Source: Chloroflexota bacterium (GTDB taxonomy: Bacteria > Chloroflexota > Anaerolineae > Aggregatilineales > Phototrophicaceae). Taken from it: 64,000 bases of DNA. The stretch lies in the NCBI GenBank assembly GCA_028873975.1, contig JAPPMO010000026.1, forward strand, positions 1 to 64,000, written 5' to 3'. The first letter of the stretch is position 1, and each line of letters starts with the position of its first letter. The notes below the pieces were generated by a model. The model saw only the letters and a program-made list of their open reading frames with translations. It searched no databases and had not been told where the DNA came from. This document shows, in pieces, positions 24,397 to 34,700 of this stretch. The translations under genes and the position numbers were made by a program.

Positions 24397-27171
24397 CTAA
24401 TCGTAACGCAGGACATTCATGACACGTTCTTTGACGGCGACCCGCGCGCTGAGGAAGGTGGCGAGCCAGCCGATCAAGACAGCGGCGACCGCCAGGGCGA
24501 CGGCGGCGGCGCGCGCGTCAGCGGGCAGGGGAATAACAACTCCCCAGGTACTTGACAGCAATGAAATCAGCAGCCCGCTCAATCCGATGCCGATGATGGC
24601 GCTCAACAAGCCTACAACACTGGTTTCTATCAACATAATTTGCAGGACCCGTCTCGATTTTAGCCCGATGGCTTTGAGGATGCCGATCTGGCGGCGGCGC
24701 TCCAGCGTCGCCAGGGCGACTGTATTCGCCATGATAACGGCTGCGGCGAAGAGCGAAAGCAATGCCACGACCGTTGGAATGGCGGCGAATTGATCGATCA
24801 AGCGGCCGATGAGGCCATCGATGAACTGCACGTCGATGGCGAAGGCGAAAATGACGGAAGACAATTCCGTCAAAGCGCGATTAAGCTCGTCATTGGACAC
24901 TTGATAACTATACAATTTGAAGGCCGGCTTCACGGCGCCCGGGACGACTTGCGGGGGCAGCAACGCCCCGGAATCCGAATCGTTGAAGAAACCCGAGCTT
25001 GAGATGAGTCCCACAACTTCCAGTTCCAGGGCAGTCGCATCCAGGTCGACGGTGATGCGGTCGCCGACTTCGACATCCAGCAAATCAGCTATCCCAAGGG
25101 GGAGGACGGCTATGGGCTGGCCACGGTCCGCAAGCGTGAGCATGCGTCCCGATTGGATGGTCCCCTGCCCCACGTAGATATCGGGTTTGTCCGAGTCCCA
25201 GACGCTGAATTGCAAGTCATTGTCTTGGTCCACTGCCCGGCTCTCGACGGCGGTCACCGTACTTTCATAATTTGCGATGGTCGTTTGGTACTGCAAATTG
25301 ATCTCGCTAAGCGCATTCTCGAGCGAGCCTTCGATCATTGACGCGGGCAGACCCGGAAAAGGGAAAACCAGTACGTTGCCGCCGAAACTTCGGCTCAACT
25401 GAATATTGAGCAGCTCGCGGGTGCCCTCGCCGACAAAGGCGATGCTGCTCAGCGCCAGCATGCCGGCGCTCAATGCCAGCAATGTAGTGGCGGTTCGCAG
25501 GCGGCTGGTGGTCATATTTCTCAAAGCCAGCCGCAATGTCACCAAGCCGAAGGAGGGCAATTTGCCGATCAGCAGCACAATCAGCCAGAGGAGGGCGATC
25601 AACAGAGCAAAGACGGCAAAGGCGCCCCCCACGCCCATGACGCCGATCGCATAAGGGGAAGGCAAGCTCAAGCCATCAATGCCATCGGGCCGTCTACGAC
25701 GATCGTTGCTCTCGATATCCGAATTTGTCGATTCGCTTTCGGGTGCCCTCGGACCCCGGAACGCGCCAGCGCGGCTGTCGGCAGGGACGTCGGCTTCAAG
25801 CTCTGCGCTGCGCGCGGCCAGCAACTCCAGCGACGGGCGCACGATATGCCCAACAATCAGACCGAGGGTAACCGTCACGAATACCAGCAGGGCGATAGTC
25901 TGCAAGACGCCGAGGGCAACCAGGTGGTTTTCGTTGGGGCGAAGGATGATGATGGGGCGCACGCGCACCGCGGTCAAAACCGGCGCGACAGAGAATATGG
26001 CCGTCACGACCATGCCCAAGGCGAATCCGAATAGCAGCGCCTCCGGGTATACGCGCCAAATCAAGGGCTGTCGCAAGGCGACCGAGCCATACTCGTTGAC
26101 AACAAGACTAAGCCCAATGCCGATAACGATACCGAGAAAACTGCCGATTAACCCGAGCATCAAGCCTTCAGTCAGGAACAGTATCGCGATCTGGCGCGCG
26201 CGCAAACCGAAGGTCTTCACCGAAGCGATCTCGTTGGTCCGGCGTCGAACCAGAACCAGCATGGTGTTCATAATTCCGACGCCGCCGATCAGCAATGCGC
26301 CCAGCCCCATCACGACCACGAAATCGCTCAGGTATTGCGAGATATCCCGGTAGCGTTCCAGCAAGTCGAAGGTGGTGTTTATGCGGGCGTTCGGCGCAAT
26401 TTCCTCGACTTCCAGGATGTATCTTTCCATAGCTTCGCGATCGAGCTCTTGGGGAAAGAGCAGGCCGATCCGGTTGGGCGCAATATCGTCATTGATCACT
26501 TGGGCGGCGTTTTCCAGATCGAAATAGGCGAAGCCAAAAAAGGCGTTCAAAAAGTTGCTGACGCTGCTTTCTTCCGCTGTAGAGACGATTCCGCGCACGG
26601 TATAAAGCTCTTGCGTGCCGCTTACGCGGACTGTGTCGCCGACGCTGATCCCGCTTTGCCCGGCCAAGTTTTCGCTGATGACGACGTCGTTCCCTCCGCT
26701 GAACAAGCTCCCCAGCGGCGCATCGGGCGGGTCGAGCGCCAGAATCGTATGCGTGGGCGGATAGCTGGTCGGTTCAATGAAGAAGCTGCCGATGAAACTG
26801 GGGCGGCCGAAGCCCTGCTGATCGGCTTTGCCGAGCTGCATGTTGCGCCCGCTCATGAATGCCGTGGTCCGCGCGCCCGCGTCCTCAGCCCAATCGAGAA
26901 GTTCGTTCAGCCGGGAAGGCGGGAAGGCGTCGGGATCGTTGCTGCCGAAGGCGCTAAACCAGCCGTCGTTGCGGATTAGCATATCGCCCTTGGTTTCGAC
27001 GCGCATGTTGTTAATCAGCGTGTCGCCAATCGCCAAGCCGAGCGAGCGCAGAGCGACGACGGTCGCCACGCCGGCGGTAATGCACAGGATCGCCAGCATA
27101 GTCCAGCGACCGCCACGCTGGATATTCCGCAGCGCGTATACCAGATAGAATCTGAGTCGATGAATCATCAT
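24397..27171 (-). CDS. FtsX/MacB-type ABC transporter permease, two FtsX blocks
   Basis: A roughly 924-residue permease with an N-terminal span and large extracytoplasmic domain, a three-span FtsX block (about 285-420, LGALLIGGVGIMNTMLVLVR), a central linker (SRAGAFRGPRAPESESTNSD) and then a second span/extracytoplasmic domain/FtsX-block unit near the C terminus (ALLSLFAAAVIMANTVALAT, then RRRQIGILKAIGLKSRRVL). This is the layout of long LolC/E-like or peptide-exporter permeases. No ATPase gene is adjacent. The start is one of two adjacent ATGs (27171 or 27168), with AAGG upstream; longer frames lack a ribosome site. Confidence 0.85.
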   Translation of the reverse strand: MMIHRLRFYLVYALRNIQRGGRWTMLAILCITAGVATVVALRSLGLAIGDTLINNMRVETKGDMLIRNDGWFSAFGSNDPDAFPPSRLNELLDWAEDAGARTTAFMSGRNMQLGKADQQGFGRPSFIGSFFIEPTSYPPTHTILALDPPDAPLGSLFSGGNDVVISENLAGQSGISVGDTVRVSGTQELYTVRGIVSTAEESSVSNFLNAFFGFAYFDLENAAQVINDDIAPNRIGLLFPQELDREAMERYILEVEEIAPNARINTTFDLLERYRDISQYLSDFVVVMGLGALLIGGVGIMNTMLVLVRRRTNEIASVKTFGLRARQIAILFLTEGLMLGLIGSFLGIVIGIGLSLVVNEYGSVALRQPLIWRVYPEALLFGFALGMVVTAIFSVAPVLTAVRVRPIIILRPNENHLVALGVLQTIALLVFVTVTLGLIVGHIVRPSLELLAARSAELEADVPADSRAGAFRGPRAPESESTNSDIESNDRRRRPDGIDGLSLPSPYAIGVMGVGGAFAVFALLIALLWLIVLLIGKLPSFGLVTLRLALRNMTTSRLRTATTLLALSAGMLALSSIAFVGEGTRELLNIQLSRSFGGNVLVFPFPGLPASMIEGSLENALSEINLQYQTTIANYESTVTAVESRAVDQDNDLQFSVWDSDKPDIYVGQGTIQSGRMLTLADRGQPIAVLPLGIADLLDVEVGDRITVDLDATALELEVVGLISSSGFFNDSDSGALLPPQVVPGAVKPAFKLYSYQVSNDELNRALTELSSVIFAFAIDVQFIDGLIGRLIDQFAAIPTVVALLSLFAAAVIMANTVALATLERRRQIGILKAIGLKSRRVLQIMLIETSVVGLLSAIIGIGLSGLLISLLSSTWGVVIPLPADARAAAVALAVAAVLIGWLATFLSARVAVKERVMNVLRYD

Positions 27172-27309
27172 AGTACCTTGAATTAGAATTCCTTCATTGT
27201 AGACGAATTGACCGGCTCGGAAAGATCGCGTCGCGGACTTGCAGACAGATGGCGGCACTCGCTAGTATAGCCATACGTCACTTCAGCGGGATCGTCGCGA
27301 CAATGCCCG

Positions 27310-27339
27310 TTGTCGGCGCGCCCGATTTTCGTTTATAGT
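27310..27339 (+). promoter_or_regulatory. Candidate promoter of the C26 amidohydrolase
   Basis: TTGTCG (27310-27315), 18 bp, TATAGT (27334-27339), 33 bp before the ATG at 27373. The matches are four or five of six in each box. Confidence 0.5.
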
Positions 27340-27372
27340 GGTAGCTAAGCCAGGCTTGCAAAGGACAGATTC

Positions 27373-28122
27373 ATGACCAGACCGGTGATCGGCATTACCA
27401 CGGGCGGACGCGAGGAAGGCTATATTCAATCGCGGCATTATGAAAATTTCTACAGCACGCCGGTGCCCTACGTGGATGCCCTGCGGCGCGCGGGCGGCAA
27501 TCCGGTATTGCTGCCGCCGGGCAACGAAGCCTGGCGGGAACTGCTGCCGCTGCTGGACGGAATTGTCGTCACCGGCGGCACTGACATTGATCCCGTTGAA
27601 TACAAAGGCGACAGCGGCAACGCGCATTTGTTGCGAGCCGACCGCGAGCGGGACCAAAGCGAATTGTCGCTCGTTCGGCATTTGCTGGTGGAAAAGAATA
27701 AGCCCCTGCTTTGTATATGCCGCGGCTTGCAGGTGCTGAACGTCGCGGCCGGCGGCAGCCTGCACGAGCATATTCCCGACATACGCGACCAGGACATTCA
27801 TCGTAACGAAGAAGGCTTGTGGGAAATGCAAGATGTCGAGGTGGAAGCGGACAGCTTGATCGCGCAAGTCATGGGCAGGACCCGTTTGCATACCTCCTCG
27901 GGTCATCATCAGGCGGTGAAAGAACTCGGCTGTGGATTGCGGGTTACAGGCATGGCAACCGACGGGATAATCGAGGCGCTGGAAATGCCAGGTCATCCCT
28001 GGCTGCTGGCAGTGCAATGGCACCCGGAAGTCACCGCCGAACGCGACCCAAGCCAGCAGGCGATCTTCGACGCGCTGGTGGAAAAAGCCCGCGAAACCCG
28101 CAACCAGCAGGTTTACGCTTAG
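27373..28122 (+). CDS. C26-family gamma-glutamyl hydrolase (PuuD-like)
   Basis: A 249-residue class I glutamine-amidotransferase-fold hydrolase. Visible motifs: TGGTDIDP (about 67-74), nucleophile Cys116 in CICRGLQVLNVAAGG, and the catalytic His in QWHPEVT. This is the pattern of gamma-glutamyl-GABA hydrolase and related C26 enzymes acting on gamma-glutamyl amides. AAAGGA lies about eight bases before the ATG. A second member is at 43564-44253. No puuA/B-like genes are nearby, so its true substrate is open. Confidence 0.85.
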   Translation: MTRPVIGITTGGREEGYIQSRHYENFYSTPVPYVDALRRAGGNPVLLPPGNEAWRELLPLLDGIVVTGGTDIDPVEYKGDSGNAHLLRADRERDQSELSLVRHLLVEKNKPLLCICRGLQVLNVAAGGSLHEHIPDIRDQDIHRNEEGLWEMQDVEVEADSLIAQVMGRTRLHTSSGHHQAVKELGCGLRVTGMATDGIIEALEMPGHPWLLAVQWHPEVTAERDPSQQAIFDALVEKARETRNQQVYA

Positions 28123-28138
28123 CCTTTCTGCGCTAGAC

Positions 28139-30682
28139 TCAGTTGGAGACGGAAAAACGCGCGATCTCCAATTCGCGTTCGACGGTCTGCCGAGCGCTCA
28201 GCATTATACCCCTTTGGCTGCGACCGGATTCCCTTTCGTAGACAATGAGTTTCGCGACATAGTCGCCCGGTTCCAAACCGCCGGTATCGAAAGCAGCGCG
28301 CGACAGCGGCCGCGAGTCGATTACCCGGTCGATTTGCAACTGCTTTTCCCCTGCTTTTTCTCCCCTTCCGCCGAAGATTTGTATCGTATAGGCGTATCCA
28401 TCGATATCGTCGCGTTGCCACCAGGAGTCGACCGAAAATTGCTCGCCGTCGAAGTCTGTCAATAAATTCGCCAGGGCAATTCCGTTGTCATATTGCACTT
28501 CGAGCGGGTCCTGTGGCGCTACAAGTTCGCAGGGGTATGCGCGATCGACGTAATGCTCGACAGTCAGCTCTCCCTCCTGGTAAATCCGCTGACAGAATCG
28601 GAGATTCTGGCCCATCCAGGTTGCGAATTGGCTTTGTCTGGTTGGCACGCTTTTCTGCGAGCTGTATATCAGCCAAAATTGGATGTTTTTCGTCTCGATC
28701 CCGCTCAGGTCAATATTTTCTCCATTTGCACTTTTGGCTGCGGCGGAGCCCCACGCATCATGCACGACTTGGATAAGATCTCTCCACCCCCCTAGCGCGA
28801 GCTCAAAATGGCGGTGCGCCTCTGTGCTGTAAACCTCGACAGGAGACAGCGCCATCAAAGAAACATTGCCGCGCGGCTGGTTGATGGGCGCGCGCTGGAA
28901 ATCCCACAAAACTGGAAGCTGGCTTTGATAACCTGCGAGGCGGTCCAGGCAGTTAATACGCAATTCAGATATATTGTAAATAGAAACATTTTCATCCTGA
29001 TAGGCAGGCTGGATGTTTCTGAAGCTGTCAGCGACTTCATGGACCCAGCGTTCGCCGTGATGCAGTACCACATGCGAGAATCCGTCGCTGAGCAGTTGAT
29101 CCACGGCAGCAAGATATCGGTCGGTTACACTGAACGAGCAATCTGTAGTTTCGCGCCTGTGCCAGGTTGCCAGCAGATGATTTTGCAGAATATAGTTGTA
29201 GGACTTGGCTGGCGTACGATATGAAAGACCTTCTGCGTGCGGGTAGCCATTGATTGTCTGATAGAATCCATAGATTTTGGAGTTGCTGCGCCCCATTGGC
29301 AAATTGACAAGTCTGATGTCTTGCTGATTCGGCTCGGTTTTCAGCCAATCGTTAAACGCGATTTGACGTTCTGGAATAACCTGACTTTGTAGCGGCTGAT
29401 AGTATTCAAAGGCAACCAGGGCGACCGCGGAAATAACAACCAAAGGGCGATACTTTTTGGCAACGGACTTCAACAGGGCTTGCAAGCCAAAACAGGACAA
29501 GATTGCCAATGGTAGCAAAACGCCCATTTGGAAGTGGTCAACCTCGTAAAATGGCTGAAAGATATAGGGGAACAGAGCCTTTAGAAGATGCAGGGGGAGC
29601 GCAATATCGGGATATTCGACCCCATTGACAAAAAGCAATGAACCCAAACGCAGAATCAAGAACGGCAGCAACAAAAATAACCAGGGGAACATTCTGCGTC
29701 GTTGCTTGGCCGAGGAGAATCCCAAGGCAATCAATAGTAATGGCAGGTATCCTAGATAGCTGGATTCGTGCTGCAGGCGCAAGCTCAATTTGCCGCTGGT
29801 ATTCAAATCAAAGACCTCGACAAAAGCCGGTGTCAGCCAGGGATGTCCGCCACTGACGAAGAAGGAAAGCAAGTCCTTGTTAAATTCTTGTCCGGCCTGC
29901 TTCTCTAAAGCATGTTCAAAGTCCGATCTGTTTTTGAGCATCGGATACACGCGCGCCATGCTAATGAAAGCGGCAAGGCTTAACAGAAGCGCCAATCCGA
30001 ACCAGAAGCGCGCATATCGCCAAGTGCTTTGCGTAAAGAAAACCACATAGACAGCCAATGTAATAAGCAGGCAGATGAAGATATACATGCCGATGAAAGC
30101 AGTGACGCCGACCAAAAAGGCCGCAAAGCAAAACCATCGCCACTTTTCTTCTGCTAGGCCGCGCTGCAAGGCATAAAGGGCAAGGGGAATAGTCATCAAT
30201 AAGTTCACATCCGGCTGATGGGGATGCCCGATAACATGCTGACTAAATCCAAATACTACCGCGCCGAATAGCGCCAACCAGCGGTCTTGAAAAGCATAGA
30301 GCAGGTAGATATACGCTGATAAAGCCGTCGCTAGAATGAACAATAGATATAGGAGATTATATGCCTCGGACAATCCCATAATTGACTGAAATAACGCGAA
30401 CAGCGTCACGTGAAACACATTTGTTGGATGATAGGCCAGTGACAGACCAAGCGGATAGAACAGCTTGTCCGAAGATAAATAATCAGCTTCTCCAGCCAAG
30501 AATGACCGCAGATGCCAAGCGTCCCAGAATTTAATCCACACATCTCTACTTGACGAGGGCAGCCAGAAGGTTTCAGCATCAAAGACATAAACGAAGGTGG
30601 GCCAAGTCATCAGGACCAGCAGAATCGTTACTATGACGATGAAAGGAAAATGATTGCGGAAGGCGCTACGCAATGCTGACAT
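28139..30682 (-). CDS. Large GT-C-like polytopic membrane protein (1 of 2)
   Basis: An 847-residue protein with roughly ten to twelve membrane spans in its first 420 residues, then a long extracytoplasmic part ending in a beta-rich module that closes with ERELEIARFSVSN. Near the N terminus, VFDAETFWLPSSSRDVWIKF with a WDAWH turn has the acidic residue pattern seen in the first outside loop of GT-C glycosyltransferases. It probably transfers a sugar from a lipid carrier or is a related YfhO-like protein. A paralogue follows directly upstream (30806-33319). It is less GC-rich than its neighbours. Confidence 0.6.
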   Translation of the reverse strand: MSALRSAFRNHFPFIVIVTILLVLMTWPTFVYVFDAETFWLPSSSRDVWIKFWDAWHLRSFLAGEADYLSSDKLFYPLGLSLAYHPTNVFHVTLFALFQSIMGLSEAYNLLYLLFILATALSAYIYLLYAFQDRWLALFGAVVFGFSQHVIGHPHQPDVNLLMTIPLALYALQRGLAEEKWRWFCFAAFLVGVTAFIGMYIFICLLITLAVYVVFFTQSTWRYARFWFGLALLLSLAAFISMARVYPMLKNRSDFEHALEKQAGQEFNKDLLSFFVSGGHPWLTPAFVEVFDLNTSGKLSLRLQHESSYLGYLPLLLIALGFSSAKQRRRMFPWLFLLLPFLILRLGSLLFVNGVEYPDIALPLHLLKALFPYIFQPFYEVDHFQMGVLLPLAILSCFGLQALLKSVAKKYRPLVVISAVALVAFEYYQPLQSQVIPERQIAFNDWLKTEPNQQDIRLVNLPMGRSNSKIYGFYQTINGYPHAEGLSYRTPAKSYNYILQNHLLATWHRRETTDCSFSVTDRYLAAVDQLLSDGFSHVVLHHGERWVHEVADSFRNIQPAYQDENVSIYNISELRINCLDRLAGYQSQLPVLWDFQRAPINQPRGNVSLMALSPVEVYSTEAHRHFELALGGWRDLIQVVHDAWGSAAAKSANGENIDLSGIETKNIQFWLIYSSQKSVPTRQSQFATWMGQNLRFCQRIYQEGELTVEHYVDRAYPCELVAPQDPLEVQYDNGIALANLLTDFDGEQFSVDSWWQRDDIDGYAYTIQIFGGRGEKAGEKQLQIDRVIDSRPLSRAAFDTGGLEPGDYVAKLIVYERESGRSQRGIMLSARQTVERELEIARFSVSN

Positions 30683-30805
30683 GAGTATTCGGCGGTTTAA
30701 GGATTTTGGGATAAGCGCATTTTAGCATTGTATCCCCATAATTCCATCACCGGGCAAGGCAGGTTCTTGTCGCTGGCAAACAGGGAGAATCACCCGACCG
30801 CCGGT

Positions 30806-33319
30806 TCAAGCGTCGACGCTGAAATGCGCGATTTCCAGTTCTCTGAGGAAGGAATGCTGGTTTTGCATGATAGTCCCGGGCTGGCTCTGTTTGCTGTCGA
30901 CGTGGTACACGATCAGCCGCGCGGAATAGGCGCCGGCGGGAAGCTGCGAAATGTCAATGTGGCGATATGCTAGCGGGTCATAGCGGATGACATGATCCGC
31001 CTGGGCGACCTTCAGGCCGTCGCTATCGAAAATCTGAATCGAATAAGCGTGATCGCCTCCACGAGGTTCCGACCACCACAAAAAGACCCGTAGTTCATTT
31101 TCCGATACATTGTACAGCCTGTTGGCCAACTGAATGCCGTTCTCGTAGCGTACTGAGAGCGAAGCATCGGCAGCTACCAGATCGCAGGAAAACAGTCTGC
31201 GAATATACAAGTCGACCCTGATGTGAAAACTATTGTGCGCGCGATTGCATCGTCGGTATTGCTTGACAAACCAATCATTATAAACGGGGACGCTGCGAGG
31301 ATCCGTTTCTTGGGGATCGTAGACAAGCCAGACAATACTATTCCGGTTCACGATACCCTCTTTGTCCGAAGAGCGCGCGTCCGAAGACTGGATTTGTATT
31401 TGCTCCCGCGCATCACCCGCAATGTGAATCAAACTTTTCCATTTGGCCGCTTGGCGGGTGTAAAAGCGGAACAGTTTTGGACCGAGAAGACGGTGCGAAT
31501 GCAGACTCAAGATGCTCTCGTTGCGTTTGGGAAGCGGCGCCGGCAAGCTGAAGAATTCCTTCAGATGCGCAGCTGCTTCATGGCCGGGCATTTCCTCCGG
31601 GCAACTGCCGCGCAGGTCGACTAGACGGTAAACAGCGGCGTATTCATTTTGGAAGTCCGCTTCGGCAAAGGCAAAGCTATCTTCAACTTTCGACGCGAAG
31701 AATGCTTTTGGGTGCATGACGATGTGCGTGAAACCGTCCCGCAACAGCGCATCCAGAGCGGCCAGATACTGGCTTTGATTTGAGAGCCGGCAGTGTATGC
31801 TCTTGTTGGCGCTCCACCTGCTCAGCAAGGGATTGTTGTTGATATAATCGTAGGCTGCCTGTGGCGTGCGTCCCGCAACCCCTTCGGCATGTGGATAACC
31901 TGACAAGGTCTGATAAAAGTCGTACAGTTTGGCGTTGACGCGCCCCATCGGCACGTTGATCAAACGAATATCTTGCTGGTCATCTTCTTCCGCCAACCAA
32001 TCGAGCAAGGCAAGTTGCTCATCGGGAATGACAACATGCTCCAGTGAATTGTAGTTTTCAAAAGCGACGCCGAGGATGAGCAAGACGATCAGCGGCCAGC
32101 GGTATCGTTGAGAAAAGAAGCGCAGAAGGGTCAACGCGCCGTAGCAGGACAATACCGCCAGCGGCAGGAGCGCGCCGCTATGAAAATAATCCGGCGCGTA
32201 GATCGCTTCAAACACGGAAGGCAGGAGTTCGTCCAGAAAATGTTTGGGCAACAGTATGTCGCTGAATTCCTGGTCATTGATCGTCAGGCGAGAGCCGAGC
32301 CGCAATGCGAGGAAGGGGATCATCAGATAGAGCCAGAAGAGCATCTTGCGTCTGTATGTCTGTCTGAGCAATCCTATGACGATTAGCGCCAGGGGGAGAT
32401 ATCCCAGGTAAGAGGAACTCCAGCGCGTATCGGTCTCCAGCCCAAATAATTGACGAAACACAGGGGTCATAACGGGGTGGTCGTAATTGACGAAAAAATG
32501 AACCAGGTCGGTGTTCAATTCTTCTCCGCCGCCTTTGCCTAGCGCCTGCTCCAAGGCTGGTGAATCGGCTAACATGGGATAAACCCGAGCCAAGCCAATG
32601 AACCCGGCCATCGCCAAAGCCAGAAGCGCGGTCATCCAGAAAGCCCGCTGCCGCCAGCGCATCAACGCGAAGTACAGGATGTACAGTCCGAGCGCTATAA
32701 GAAGGCAGACATAGGTATAGATGCCGACGAAAGCTGTCGCGCCAGCCAGGAACCCGGACAGCGCCGCCAAAGACCAGCGCTTTTCCAGTACAGCGCGATG
32801 AAAAAAATAAAGCGACAGGGGTATTGTGGCGATTGTCGTCACCAGCGGCTGCGAAGGACGGGCGGTGACATAGATGCTGCAGCCGAAGATGATCGCGCCC
32901 AACAAGCAAACCCACTTCAGTCTAAAGAGGTAGAGCAAGTAGATGTAGGCGGATAAAGTCGCTACGAAAATGATTAGCAAGTAGGTGAGATTGTAAGCAT
33001 TCGGGAGCGGCAAAATCGCGCTTAATGCGTTGAGCGTCACAACATGCGGCAGCGAATAGCTGTGGAAGGCGAGCGATACGCCTTCGGGATAAAACATCAA
33101 ATCGGTGTGGAGCAGCTCGGCTTTGCCGGCCAGAATCAGTTCGGCGTACCAGGCGTTCCAGATGTTTGTCCAGGCGTCGTAGACTATAGTAGGAAGCCAG
33201 AAGACTTCTGTGTCAAATACATAGCGGATCGTCGGATAGGTCATCACGACGATTAGAGCGGGCACGATGACAAGGAAATGCAGATGCCCTCTCAAAGCCC
33301 GGAGCAATCGCGACATCAT
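30806..33319 (-). CDS. Large GT-C-like polytopic membrane protein (2 of 2)
   Basis: An 837-residue paralogue of the gene at 28139-30682: same length, same span pattern, MTYPTIRYVFDTEVFWLPT in the first loop, a matching LPLALIVIGLL/LPLLLIALGFS region, and the same end (LRELEIAHFSV). The two share landmark segments such as NVPMGR and TLSGYPHAEG in the extracytoplasmic part. It is separated from its paralogue by about 120 bp. ATG at 33319 or 33316. The family is not recognised beyond the GT-C-like layout. Confidence 0.6.
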   Translation of the reverse strand: MMSRLLRALRGHLHFLVIVPALIVVMTYPTIRYVFDTEVFWLPTIVYDAWTNIWNAWYAELILAGKAELLHTDLMFYPEGVSLAFHSYSLPHVVTLNALSAILPLPNAYNLTYLLIIFVATLSAYIYLLYLFRLKWVCLLGAIIFGCSIYVTARPSQPLVTTIATIPLSLYFFHRAVLEKRWSLAALSGFLAGATAFVGIYTYVCLLIALGLYILYFALMRWRQRAFWMTALLALAMAGFIGLARVYPMLADSPALEQALGKGGGEELNTDLVHFFVNYDHPVMTPVFRQLFGLETDTRWSSSYLGYLPLALIVIGLLRQTYRRKMLFWLYLMIPFLALRLGSRLTINDQEFSDILLPKHFLDELLPSVFEAIYAPDYFHSGALLPLAVLSCYGALTLLRFFSQRYRWPLIVLLILGVAFENYNSLEHVVIPDEQLALLDWLAEEDDQQDIRLINVPMGRVNAKLYDFYQTLSGYPHAEGVAGRTPQAAYDYINNNPLLSRWSANKSIHCRLSNQSQYLAALDALLRDGFTHIVMHPKAFFASKVEDSFAFAEADFQNEYAAVYRLVDLRGSCPEEMPGHEAAAHLKEFFSLPAPLPKRNESILSLHSHRLLGPKLFRFYTRQAAKWKSLIHIAGDAREQIQIQSSDARSSDKEGIVNRNSIVWLVYDPQETDPRSVPVYNDWFVKQYRRCNRAHNSFHIRVDLYIRRLFSCDLVAADASLSVRYENGIQLANRLYNVSENELRVFLWWSEPRGGDHAYSIQIFDSDGLKVAQADHVIRYDPLAYRHIDISQLPAGAYSARLIVYHVDSKQSQPGTIMQNQHSFLRELEIAHFSVDA

Positions 33320-33492
33320 CGAATGTATCCGTCAGCCAGCGGATTCATTGTGGATTCTAGCGGCAGCGAGGCAATCCGCAATACTGAAGCTATGGGCGCT
33401 AACGGTCCCAAACAGCAACTCGCGCTCTAATTTGGCAATCAGGCGGAGATGCGAGAATTGCCAGCTCAGCGGCCGACCGCAAGCGGCATGTT

Positions 33493-34008
33493 TTACCAGG
33501 TCTCCCAATGAACAACTTCGTCGAAGCCCCTTCTGCCGCCAGCCCGCAGGGCGCCCTCGGCTTCGGCTTTATCAGCCGGATAACCGAAGGAAATTACCAG
33601 CCGCGTTTGGTAGCTATCGGGAATGCCCAACAGAGCGCGGGCATCGTCCGGTTGGTAGATGGTGCCAAGGCAAGAGCCGATACCGATCTCGGTAGCCGCC
33701 AGCTGCATATAGGCAGCGCTTTGCCCGGAATCGAAAAAGTGCCACAAGGTTCGCTCGTTCTGCGTCGGCACCACTATCACGATACAAAGGGCGGCGCCGG
33801 CAACATGCCCCATGCCCGCGCCAAGCTGCGCCAGCTTTCCCAGGCGGTCCCTATCCTGAACAGCGATGAAATGCCAAGGCTGGCTGTTCTTCGAGCTTTG
33901 GGAACGCCTGCCCGCTCGCAAGATCCGTTCCACCTGCGCGGGTTGCAGCGCCTCCGCCCTAAATTCACGGATGGCTCGTTTATTTTGAATCGCGTCCCAA
34001 ACCTGCAT
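33493..34008 (-). CDS. Nitroreductase-family flavoprotein
   Basis: A 171-residue FMN enzyme: KRAIREFRAEAL (N-terminal FMN contact), SQSSKNSQPWHFIAV (about 36-50), the helix with AAYMQLAATEIGIGSCLG, and a FGYPADKAEAEG end. It would reduce small aromatic or nitro substrates with NAD(P)H. GGAGAG lies eight bases before the ATG. Substrate cannot be told. Confidence 0.88.
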   Translation of the reverse strand: MQVWDAIQNKRAIREFRAEALQPAQVERILRAGRRSQSSKNSQPWHFIAVQDRDRLGKLAQLGAGMGHVAGAALCIVIVVPTQNERTLWHFFDSGQSAAYMQLAATEIGIGSCLGTIYQPDDARALLGIPDSYQTRLVISFGYPADKAEAEGALRAGGRRGFDEVVHWETW

Positions 34009-34053
34009 AAGTTATCTCTCCAGATTATGTTGAGGGCACGGGGCTAGCCCGGG

Positions 34054-34284
34054 TTAATCATCCGCTTTAGGCATTGTGCCCAGCTCGGCGACGTGGACCT
34101 TGCCGTAGGATTTCATTTCGTTGCGCAGCATATCGTTCAATTCCGCCTCGTAGGCAATCTGCGCTTCGATATCGGCTTCCATCGCGAATTCGATCATGAC
34201 TTCGGCAACGGACTTCTTCACGGTGCGTTTGATGATCTCTTCCAACTCGTCAACAGTCAGTTCCGTGATTTTACGATCGTCCAT
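34054..34284 (-). CDS. Small acidic helical protein, unknown
   Basis: A 76-residue, highly charged protein, predicted mostly helical (ELTVDELEEIIKRTVKKSVA then DIEAQIAYEAEL). No clear ribosome site precedes the ATG. The layout recalls small antitoxin-like or regulatory helical proteins but no family is recognised. The coding strand has few rare features; it lies 45 bp upstream of the nitroreductase on the same strand, so co-transcription is possible. Confidence 0.5.
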   Translation of the reverse strand: MDDRKITELTVDELEEIIKRTVKKSVAEVMIEFAMEADIEAQIAYEAELNDMLRNEMKSYGKVHVAELGTMPKADD

Positions 34285-34700
34285 CGTGGTTGGGCGGCAC
34301 AGCCAACAGTTTGGCTGGCTTGCCAGACTCCTTTCAGATTAAATGATCAGGCTCACGAAAACAAAATCCACAACTTGCGGGTCTTTGCAGCGCATTTCGG
34401 CACGCTCCCCATAACTTAATTGTAACGGCGTTTGACTCATAACGCACCTGAGTCATACAGAACTTGGCATGATAGTTAAGGCGCGTGAACCCGCGCTATT
34501 CCACAGCTTTTTATACGCAGCCCGGCAAAGCGATGTCGCAGACTTTGTACGCATTGCACAAAGGGCGCTGTCCAAATTGCCACCGCAGCGCCGGAGAGCC
34601 TTCCCTGGCGGTGTCAAGGGCAAGCCAGAGTAAGGACTTGTGGATCACCCAGGACTGTGTGACACTTTCTGCGTTCTCGATGTCTACTGGCGGGACGCCT
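34285..34700 (+). other. Intergenic region with an inverted repeat
   Basis: About 415 bp upstream of the TSUP gene. It contains a 7-bp perfect inverted repeat, TGACTCA and TGAGTCA, at 34433-34455 (9-bp spacer), overlapping a TTGACT box, so it may be an operator. A longer open frame from 34485 could extend the downstream protein by 72 residues, but that extension lacks membrane character and a ribosome site and is judged non-coding. Confidence 0.4.

Noticed and set aside
34485..34700. N-terminal extension of the TSUP transporter with a CPNC motif
   Set aside because: It is hydrophilic, has no ribosome site, and would precede the first membrane helix, unlike family members.
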